Shown: positions 32,501 through 39,623 of the stretch, piece by piece | Numbering within the stretch: the first letter of the stretch is position 1 | Layout of the letters: each line of letters starts with the position of its first letter | Notes under the pieces: generated by a model | What the model saw: only the letters and a program-made list of their open reading frames with translations | The model's database searches: none | What the model was told of the DNA's origin: nothing | Position numbers and translations under genes: made by a program | From: Mytilus edulis | Taxonomy: Eukaryota; Mollusca; Bivalvia; Mytilida; Mytilidae | Reading direction: 5' to 3' | Length of the DNA stretch: 64,000 bases | Assembly: GCF_963676685.1 (NCBI RefSeq) | Contig: NC_092344.1 | Coordinates: 97,432,749 to 97,496,748, forward strand

Positions 32501-35398
32501 ACAATAATTGGAATAGTTGGAATTCTTGGGAAAATAATTGGAATGGTGGAAACTCGTGGGACAGTAATGGAAATAGCGGAGATACATGGGACAATAACTG
32601 GAATAATGATAACTCATGGAACAATAATTGGGATAATGGAAACTCATGGGACAGTAATGGAAATAGCGGAAATACATGGGACAATAACTGGAATAATGAT
32701 AACTCATGGGACAATAACTGGAATAATGATAATTCATGGGACAATAATTGGGATAATGGAAACTCGTGGAACAGTAATGGAAATAGCGGAAATACATGGG
32801 ACAATAACTGGAATAATGATAATTCATGGGACAATAGCTGGAATAATGATAATTCATGGGACAATAATTGGGATAATGGAAACTCGTGGGACAGCAATGG
32901 GAATAGCGGAAATACATGGGACAATAACTGGAATAATGATAACTCATGGGACAACAATTGGGATAATGGAAACTCATGGGACAGTAATGGAAATAGCGGA
33001 AATACATGGGACAATAACTGGAATAATGATAACTCATGGGACCACAATTGGGATAATGGAAACTCATGGGACAGTAATGGAAATAGCGGAAATACATGGG
33101 ACAATAACTGGAATAATGATAACTCATGGGACAATAAACAGAACAACGATAACTCATGGAACAATGATTGGAATGATGGGAACTCATGGGATAGCAGCTG
33201 GAATGGTGGGAATGACAATTGGTGGAAGCGTGGAAAAGTTGTACGGTAACCTTCAATAGTATCTGACTATACATTCATGATTGATCATTATTGACTGAAG
33301 AATGGCTATTGTTCTTCTTTGTTTAAGCATTTAAATATTAATTTCTTGTCACCCAAACTGCTTCGACAGTTTTGTAGCAAGACTGCTTTTTGTGGGTCAA
33401 TGTGAGTTCTTTCCATTACTTTGGTGTCCGTCATCTGTAGTCCGTCGTATGTCAATGTTTACCAAAAATCTTCTCAGAAACTAAGGGCTAACTTAAACCA
33501 GACTTGGTTACAATCATGATTATGGTATCTAGTTTTAAAAAAAATGTCGATGGCAACTAACATGGCAGACATGTCTCAAATTGAACATAAGGGTAAAATG
33601 CATGTTTTTTCTATATAATCTTGAAGACTGTTAGAAATATAGAAAATCTAGCAGGGGGAATGTTCCCAATGATGAAAACATAAAAATTGTCATACGATTT
33701 ATTGTAGAAGTTAATATCCTTCAATGACTAATTCTGCCAATTTATTTCTTAAAATTTGAACAGATAGAGAGAAATAAACCAAAAATGATCAGACAAATAA
33801 GAGAACATGGCTGAAATCATCAGACTCCTTATTGGAGTTATTATCCTTTTTAAATAACGATGTGTATAAATAACAAATAATGTTTGCCCAACATCTGAAA
33901 AACTACAACAGATAGATAGAAACCAAGATAAGCAAAATTGAGCACTGCAAGACATGATCTACAAAAAAATCAATAGTTTAGAAATCGTATGACGACACCT
34001 TATCGGAGTGTGTGCCCTTTCACAATACTTTTTACAATGTTTTGCGTGTTTACCTTATATCTGAAAAGCTAATATAGGTTGATAGATCCTTTAACCGCCA
34101 AAATGGATCAGCAAGACAAGATTTCAAAAATCAAAACATTGTTGAAATCTACTGCCGGACCTATATTGGAGTTGGGAGTTGTTACACTGACTTTAACGCG
34201 ATTTTTGCCGTTTTAGCACGTTTGCCTAATACATTTGTATCTGTAAAACTGTAATAAATAGATAGAAACTTTAATAAACAAAAACGATCCACTAGACAGC
34301 AGTAGTTAATTCATGACAATGTGTTTCCTACTGTCAATTTTCTGCCTCTTATCTTGAAAACAATTAAAGATACTAGATAAACAGCACTATGATCAAGTAA
34401 GCCGTGATCAAATAAGTCATCCGATAACCGAAAGCGTCAGTTGGCTCCGTTTTCGAGTTCGTGCACTTTAGTTAAGATTTTTACCAATATTTACCGTGTT
34501 TTCATATTAATTCGAAAACAATAGAAGATATATATAGACTCTTTAAATAGAAAACATTGACCAACAGAACAAAATCTACAAGCCAAGTTTGTCCAAATCG
34601 TAGTCAACTCTTCATATAGGGGTGATTGACCTCAAATTACAAGTTTTTTTATTCGTGTTTTGAGCAAAAAAACTAAGAAGAAATGAGAAATGATCAGCAA
34701 ACAAGGTAAATAAAAAAACCATTCTTGTCATAAATTCTATTCTAGTTAACAAGTTTGGATAATATACTGCTGGAATGTGCAGATAGATCTGGGTGATAGA
34801 CACAGGCTCTTTTGAATCTCTAGTTTCATGCTGGCAATGTTTAAAAGGTTGATGTTTGATATCCACCAACCACTGCATGCCGGTTTTTTTCGCCAGTTTT
34901 TATTTTTGTTACCATCAACACTTTTTAATTACTTTGTCTCTATAACAATTATCATAATGAAACCGGAAAACTGCACAATTTTTTGTATATTTTGATAGTT
35001 AATTTTTTATTTTAAGGCTAAAACAAGATGGAAGAAAAGACCAAAGTGACAAGCAATTCGACACAGACAGGAATAATGAAAGACAGATGAAAATAGCGAA
35101 ACTTCATCACAAAAGTCTGCATTCGGCGGATAAAGATGCTCTTCAACTCCACCAGTTAAGACAAAATGATGCGACCAAATCTGATCTTAGAGTAAAAAAA
35201 ATAACACAAAGGAAGTCCACGAGGTTGTACCCTCAGATAAGGCAACTTTTCAATAGGAAACTCATAGATAGGCAACTTAAGCCTAAAATGAAGAAGGCAC
35301 AGCGGTTGTCAACTTTAAAAAGATTTGTTTCTTTAGTTAAAAGTTTAAAGAAAGGGCAATTAAAGACTAAACAGAAAGACGATGGAAGGAAACAATAA
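26571..35398 (+). CDS. Secreted CAP/SCP protein with Trp/Asn decapeptide array and basic tail
   Basis: Predicted 677 residues from exons 26571-26592, 26975-27123, 27535-27759, 30305-30411, 31106-31215, 32207-33245 and 35017-35398; all six junctions keep phase with GT-AG sites. Residues about 11-28 (MSLPWLLLVLYMVDLGYG) form a signal peptide. Residues 34-204 form a CAP domain: QEHNKFR, GENLYF, the signature GHYTQLVWAKS, YNPPGNF, and a Cys-rich hinge CSKCAAGEQCDDGLC. Residues 206-550 are Asn/Trp/Asp/Gly/Ser-rich, the last ~220 as about 22 decapeptides of the type NSWDNNWNND. Residues 551-677 are strongly basic (Lys/Arg/Gln). CAP proteins are secreted, with varied roles. A matrix, shell, byssus or mucus role is inference only. 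I know no named family with this architecture. Confidence 0.92.
26975..27123 (+). CDS. CAP-array gene, exon 2: signal peptide and CAP start
   Basis: Acceptor CTTTTTTCTAG, donor ATG/GTAAAT. It encodes the hydrophobic signal segment and then QYDNYMVQEHNKFRRMEA, the first CAP helix with its conserved His. It ends in phase 0 after IEKM. Confidence 0.9.
27150..27330 (+). repeat. Dispersed repeat (GGTATGATTGCGAATGAGAC family), copy in CAP-array intron
   Basis: Contains ATGGTATGATTGCGAATGAG and the following ACAACCATTTGGAGACC. The same family is at 18265-18305 (inverted), 19025-19075, 27960-28150, 48085-48180 and 56845-57050. Confidence 0.7.
27535..27759 (+). CDS. CAP-array gene, exon 3: CAP core
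   Basis: Exactly 75 codons between acceptor TTGTATTCAG and donor CAG/GTAGAC. It reads VWSNTIANVALNWAKTC, then GYGENLYF (conserved Glu), AWYDEYTLWNW and TPTGHYTQ, the first half of CAP signature 1, with its His. Confidence 0.95.
27960..28150 (+). repeat. Dispersed repeat (GTGAGTGCCAATGAGACAAC family)
   Basis: Well-preserved copy: AGATGTGGTGTGAGTGCCAA, then ACTCTCCATCCAAATAACAA, GGTCAATGTACGGTCTTCAA and CAAACGGGAAAACCAACGGT. Recognised from memory as very common in mussel genomes. It is intronic. Confidence 0.8.
28657..30279. mobile_element. 1.6 kb non-autonomous transposon with palindrome-built ends
   Basis: The left end TATATGTTACAGGCATTTTC and the next ~25 bp are repeated inverted at the right end (30228-30279). 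Each end contains hairpins of the type AGGCATTTTGTAAAATGCCT or AGTCATTTTGTAAAATGACT, several per side. Flanks are TA-rich (TATATATA on both sides). No transposase frame is present. It fills most of the intron between CAP exons 3 and 4. Confidence 0.8.
30305..30411 (+). CDS. CAP-array gene, exon 4: CAP core
   Basis: 107 bp between acceptor CATTCGCAG and donor CC/GTAAGT. It completes signature 1 (LVWAKSIEVGCG) and carries TCPPNGQFREKFLYLSCFYN, equivalent to CAP signature 2. The acceptor lies only about 25 nt from the end of a transposon (28657-30279). Confidence 0.95.
30640..30850 (+). repeat. Dispersed mussel repeat fragment
   Basis: CACTGTCCCAGGTTATAAGA, TGTTCTATCAGCC and GGTTTTCTCGTTCATTGACA suggest a decayed interspersed repeat within the CAP-array intron. 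Family membership is by recall only. Confidence 0.4.
31106..31215 (+). CDS. CAP-array gene, exon 5: end of CAP and Cys hinge
   Basis: 110 bp between acceptor TTTTTTCAAG and donor CAG/GTATGT. It reads GNFNDNGKFRTGDPYIRGRA and CSKCAAGEQCDDGLCS, the usual CAP C-terminal Cys motif. It leaves one base that completes Gly with exon 6. Confidence 0.93.
31657..32000 (+). pseudogene. Possible retroelement-derived fragment plus dispersed repeat
   Basis: The open stretch contains RKANKIIPSVTTYHPSL, which faintly resembles the (I)PFVTTYHPSLP segment near the C-terminus of some retroelement RT proteins. It runs into the dispersed repeat (AGCTCAAATACATCAAACGG) at 31930. It lies between CAP exons 5 and 6 and shows no matching splice phase, so it is unlikely to be part of that gene. 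Confidence 0.3.
32207..33245 (+). CDS. CAP-array gene, exon 6: Trp/Asn repeat array
   Basis: 1039 bp, joined in phase at both ends (acceptor ATATGTAG; donor CG/GTAACC, one codon before an in-frame TAA). The first ~100 residues are irregular (NWWDSNSNGG, NWWNNNGGNTGG). From about 32536 the sequence settles into a 30-bp period encoding NSWDSNGNSG, NTWDNNWNND and NSWDNNWDNG in recurring order. Asn and Trp dominate, Asp gives negative charge, and Cys and Pro are absent. Several other frames are open only because the repeat lacks stops in them. Confidence 0.93.
32536..33200 (+). repeat. 30-bp coding minisatellite (about 22 units)
   Basis: AACTCATGGGACAATAACTG and its variants recur every 30 bp. 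Higher-order blocks of three or four units (SNGNSG / WNND / WDNG types) indicate expansion by multi-unit duplication. Variation is mostly single-base (AAC/AAT, TCA/TCG), so the array looks young and probably length-variable. Confidence 0.95.
33380..34880. repeat. Degenerate tandem-like blocks in the last CAP-array intron
   Basis: Blocks containing TCGTAT/TCGTAG, a T(T)ATCGGAG or TATTGGAG(T)T element and GATAGATAGAAAC recur at loose intervals of roughly 200-260 bp (for example near 33830, 33990, 34160 and 34610). The similarity is low and was judged by eye. Confidence 0.4.
35017..35398 (+). CDS. CAP-array gene, exon 7: basic C-terminal tail and stop
   Basis: Acceptor TTTTATTTTAAG; the first base completes CGG (Arg) from exon 6. 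It encodes LKQDGRKDQSDKQ and then long Lys/Arg/Gln/Leu-rich sequence (KKITQRKSTRLYPQIRQL, LVKSLKKGQLKTKQK), stop at 35396-35398. There is no Trp and almost no Gly, the opposite of the array. I recognise no domain; the Leu spacing suggests amphipathic helices. Confidence 0.85.
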
Positions 35399-35485
35399 GA
35401 GCTTGGACCTAATATTTTACTACTAGTTTTCTGTTAATGTGTGTGTAAATATTAATGTTAATGTTACATATTTTTAAGATGTCTT

Positions 35486-35491
35486 AATAAA
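35486..35491 (+). promoter_or_regulatory. Poly(A) signal AATAAA for the CAP-array gene
   Basis: AATAAA lies 88 nt after the stop codon and is followed by a GT-rich stretch (GTTCTTATTTGTTATGG) as expected downstream of a cleavage site. This supports exon 7 as the terminal exon. Confidence 0.75.
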
Positions 35492-36489
35492 GATCAGCAT
35501 GTTCTTATTTGTTATGGTTTTTATCTGTTGCTCCTTGTGAAAAAGTGGGCTTATTCATTTTAAATATGAATTCAATATACATTTATATATATTTCTATTT
35601 ACATACATAAACGTAGAGACAAACAAATGTAGAAGTACAAATAATTTGAATGATATACCTGTATATACAAAAATGTGCTCGGTGTGTCGAAAGGGAAAGT
35701 ATCAATGATTGTGCAATCAATGCATAATTTATAAATATGCGGCCAATTGAACAAATTTTAACATTGTAGTTCTAACAAACATAGAATCTGTAATGTTTCC
35801 AGGGACTGGCTTATTAGCGGATCTATAGATGGAACTCCAAGAACATGAAATCTTCTTTCAAAAACTTATACGGATCCTGGCATCTGTTCTTTCAATTTTC
35901 TATAGTCTGATATATGTTTTGAGTTCAGCATAACTCATACCCTGGAATAAATTATGGATCGGTTAAAACTGCCTATATTTGCTCATCTTGATTATATCTC
36001 CTTCTTTTAGTGTTGCAAGTTCTGTTATTTCTTTGGTGATCATCAGGTCATCCTTTGTGCATGTATAAATTGAAATCAAACTAATAATTCAATGAAATTC
36101 CGCGACATTATGCCATCCGATAATTTAAATTAAAAAAAAACCCGCATATATAGATAGGCAGTTAAAGCTTAGAATGAAGTAGGGACAGCAGTTGTTTATA
36201 CTTGCGCTCAAATTTCGTTAATCTTTTTAGAATGTACACATCAATATATAACATAAGACTTATGCAAGAGCAAACATAGCAAGATAAACGTTTCCTGCTG
36301 TGCACGAATCATCCGCCATGTTAATTCGCGCTCAGTCAAAATGTCCGGCATTATAAGGCAATCTAATTAAAATATAGATATCTGATTTCGCAATCCTTAT
36401 ATACACGAGTACGCTAGTTAGTTTTGAATTTTAATCAAATTGATAAAAAAAAAAGGAATAAGACACTGTCTGAATTCAGCGAGACTATT

Positions 36490-36850
36490 TGCGTATCTAC
36501 AAATATAATCCTGCTGAAACAGGTCACTTGTAGAATATCCGAATATACAGATCTATTCCTGCTGAAACATGTCATTTGTTGGTTTCATACGACTATTCTT
36601 GGTATCTTCATATTTAATCCGACCAAAACAGGTCACTTGTAAGATTTCAGACGACTAATCTTGTCTCTAAAGAAACATGTCACTTGTATGATTTTAGACG
36701 ACTATTCAGGTATCTATATAGATCTTATTCTGCTGAAACATGTCACTTGTAATATAATAGAATCTACAGATCTATTTCTGCTGAAACATATCACTTGTAA
36801 GATCTCAGACGAATAATCTGGTATCTTCAGAAACAGGTCAAATGTAAGCT
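36490..36850 (+). repeat. Degenerate tandem repeat (CTGCTGAAACATGTCACTTG unit)
   Basis: The motif CTGCTGAAACAKGTCACTTG recurs about seven times (near 36511, 36569, 36622, 36671, 36731, 36780 and 36824), followed each time by a GACGACTATTC- or ACAGATCTATT-like stretch. Spacing is 45-60 bp. Confidence 0.85.
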
Positions 36851-37658
36851 GAGGCACAGACACATCAGAGTATTGGTGACAATAAATACATGTTTGTATT
36901 TGTACGTAAAAATGCCACCGTTAAACGTGTAGTGCTGTTTAAATGGGTTTCTGTCATTGCTTTTAGATATAGACGATGGATCGTCAAGTGCATAGTAAGT
37001 ACATTGTGAGTGATAATTTGTCATAAGTGTTTCCTCATGACGATCCTGTGATTACGTTGTTTTTATGAACAAGTATTCATGATATCAGTTTTTATAAAGT
37101 TTAAATATGCCGGTTAGTTCCCTTGTCCCATGAAAGTGTCTTCTAGATCTAGAGAATATGTGTTCTGTAGTGGTTTAATCCAAGACAATGCGCAAATTTT
37201 ACGGGAATCTTAATTACGTCAATCATATTTATGTAATTATCCGATTTTCTTTATTGAAAATTTCGAGTGCATGGTTGGAAATTTTATTTTGTGTGTGAGT
37301 TAGTCCTGAATGTTTATTAACCAAACATTTGAATTAGTTCTACCGTAAGCTTGACCTGTTCCAGTGTTTGTTTGAAAAAAATGCATTCCCTCAGTTTGTA
37401 CCTACAAATTGAATATTTCATTTCAGATCATTCCACGTTACAAGATTAGTGTGGGTTTTTTTTTAAGTATTGTCATCGCGGAAAAGGAGAGCGAGGCAGC
37501 TCTCTCTCTCTATATATATAGTTAGCCGATGATCGAAGCTGAGATTTCTCAGCCTCTATAACAGTATAATTTAGCGATCGCACTGCCTCTGATGAGTATA
37601 TATCTGTTCGATATCAGTGTCACACATTATTTTGGTACTAAATTTTATATATCAAACC

Positions 37659-37700
37659 AGAGACATATATACACATATATAATAATGTATATATGTCTCT
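37659..37700. repeat. Short inverted repeat
   Basis: The 14-nt arms AGAGACATATATAC and GTATATATGTCTCT are separated by 14 nt of AT-rich sequence. No function is apparent. Confidence 0.8.
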
Positions 37701-37972
37701 GATTTCTTGTATGTACATTTCGTTTACAGCATGCATATTTAATTTATTCAATACTAAGAATGATCTCGAAAGTCGCTATGAATTAACATGTCCGAAATAT
37801 TTGTTTACATCTGAAACATGTAAGATTATAAATTTCTATTTGTCAATAACCCTTTAAACTGTAAGCTAATGCAAACATCTAACAAGTTCGTTATGCAACT
37901 TTTATACGGTCATATCAAATACACACATAATTTAATTCACCGATAGATTGATCACCTATCGTAACTCTCTTT

Positions 37973-38017
37973 GATAAACCATGGAAGTAATGTTGAATAT
38001 TACTTCCATGGATAAAC
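37973..38017. mobile_element. 31-bp foldback flanked by GATAAAC direct repeats
   Basis: The arms CATGGAAGTAAT and ATTACTTCCATG with a 7-nt spacer (37980-38010) sit between two copies of GATAAAC (37973-37979 and 38011-38017). The arrangement is what a tiny insertion with a 7-bp target duplication would leave. Chance cannot be excluded from one case. Confidence 0.55.
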
Positions 38018-38944
38018 GTAATCAATCTGTTATCTAATTTCTGTTGACGAAATGACCATTACAAACTGTGTTGTAATAGCAACTTTATTTGGTATTTAAA
38101 GAAAGATAAATTTGTATTTGGATATGCCAACGAGAGCACATGAACTGCGTTCGGACTTTCCATCGTCATAGATTGTTTTTGGTTGAAAATATCTAATTTG
38201 TAACACTGTTATTATATATTTGGACTTTATTAAATGAATTTGGATTTTACCAATTTGTTTATGTTTACTGTATTGAACTGCCGACTTGTGTGTGAATAAA
38301 GAGCTAGTATACCCCGCATTGTGAGCCGTTCCCAAAGACGGAATCCCGCTCGAAGCCGTTCTGGCAATATTTATCTAGAAAGATACCAAATTTTTCTTCA
38401 TATCAGTCCTCCTTCCTTATTACCCTGCTGATCGAAAAGCACATTCATCCCTGTTCGCGTATACAGTAGATATATTTTCTTTTCAAACTCTCATTTAGTA
38501 CCTGTGACATATTGTCTTAGTTGTGAGGAAGTGGATCAAGTTTACACAACAATTAACCCCTACTTTGAAAATGTACTTGTATGTGCTCAATGATTTTTAT
38601 CATGAATATTCTTTTGTCTTATATTATTCATGTTATATTTTGTTAAATTAACTGTTCTAAATTTGAACCTATTTTGAAAGGATCTTAGTTTAAAACTGGC
38701 TAAAGCAAACTGGTTTCCATAGTTTCTATTTCTTGTTATAGAGATCTATAGGCCTTACAAATGACAAGGAATTGTAAATATACTATTCCTTGCTTATGAT
38801 AACGTCAATTTACGGATTTAAAAAAAATAATTGATTACTTATTGAGCTAATCTAATATTACTGTTGATGATATTAACATGCGTTTGTTGATTAAATTATT
38901 ATGATTTAATATATATATATATATGATCAGATATTGAGTCGGGT

Positions 38945-39105
38945 GTGGCAGCAGGGACGGATCCAGCCATTTTAAAAAGGGGGGATTCCCAACCCATAGT
39001 AAAAGGGGGGGTCCAACTATATCGGCTCCCATTCAAATGCATTGATCGTCAAAAAAAGGGGGTTCCAACTCCCGGACCCCCCCCCTTTTGGATCCGCCAC
39101 TGGGC
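38945..39105. mobile_element. MITE with CAGTGGCGGATCC-type ends
   Basis: The left end GCAGGGACGGATCCAGCC and the right end TTTTGGATCCGCCACTGG are inverted relatives; inside are G-rich and C-rich runs. It belongs to the same type as 5604-5775. Confidence 0.7.
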
Positions 39106-39140
39106 AATTTATATTTGCCGTTAGAACGTCTGTAAACCTC

Positions 39141-39187
39141 GGTTCATCCAAGGATTTGTATAGTCTATACAAATCCTTGGTTCATCC
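39141..39187. mobile_element. 29-bp perfect palindrome with 9-bp target-site duplication
   Basis: Arms AAGGATTTGTATAG and CTATACAAATCCTT around a single T (39150-39178) are flanked by identical GGTTCATCC on both sides (39141-39149 and 39179-39187). A second insertion of the same palindrome is at 43494-43548. This strongly resembles a minimal transposed element. Confidence 0.75.
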
Positions 39188-39480
39188 GAATAGACCCTCT
39201 GTATTTAATTCACCTGGTACCTTATTGATATTTTGAACCAGTCTATTGGATTATTTCATTTAAGTAGTAGGGAATACAGGCCATAAAATAGGTAACTTAT
39301 TGTCCTATCATGCATACTTAAGTGAAATATACTGTTGATATTGTGTTACAACATGTGATTTGGGTATATTTAGTATATTGATGTTTTTTCAAATTATTAT
39401 TTTTGGTCTATATTTTACACTGTAAAAACAGATTTACCCTTTCAAGGAAAACTCAATGTCAACCTGGAATAATTATTGTG

Positions 39481-39507
39481 ACTTCCGGTATCTGATGGGT
39501 GACGTTA
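39481..39507 (+). promoter_or_regulatory. Candidate TBC1D25 promoter motifs (ETS and CRE-like)
   Basis: ACTTCCGG (39481-39488), an ETS-family site as found near start sites of housekeeping genes, is followed by TGACGTTA (from 39500), a CRE-like half site. Both lie 60-90 nt upstream of the TBC1D25 start codon, in the expected 5' UTR or promoter. No TATA box is seen. Confidence 0.45.
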
Positions 39508-39566
39508 ATCAGCTGGAGCTACTGTTCGAACAGATGACAACACTGACGTGATAGTTACTTGTCAAT

Positions 39567-39623
39567 ATGTCAGGGTTTTATGGAATTACAGAACGTAGAG
39601 AGGTCATTCGAGTAAAAATAAAG
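39567..39623 (+). CDS. TBC1D25: TBC1D25 exon 1 (start)
   Basis: ATG followed by SGFYGITERREVIRVKIK and donor AAG/GTATTG, 19 codons in phase 0. REVIRVKIK aligns with the REVVRVxVK start of the vertebrate N-terminal domain, and the next residues (KHDGFMQPE) continue it in exon 2. Confidence 0.9.

Larger units (their letters stand above)
35500..39480. other. Intergenic between the CAP-array gene and TBC1D25, no gene seen
   Basis: AT-rich with tandem repeats (36490-36850), a CT/TA microsatellite (37499-37521), small palindromes (37659-37700, 37979-38011) and a MITE (38945-39105). No exon was recognised on either strand. Confidence 0.5.

Noticed and set aside
32184-33218. Long antisense open frame (344 codons) rich in Leu/Ser/His/Phe-Pro
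   Set aside because: It is the complement of the 30-bp minisatellite; the repeat lacks stops in several frames. The plus-strand frame has exact phase with flanking CAP exons, the antisense has none.
32300-33259. Second plus-strand open frame (Thr/Gly/Ile/Met repeats) and minus-strand Tyr/His/Cys/Ser repeats at 32441-33274
   Set aside because: These too are by-products of the same tandem array, with no signal peptide, splice phase or neighbour support.
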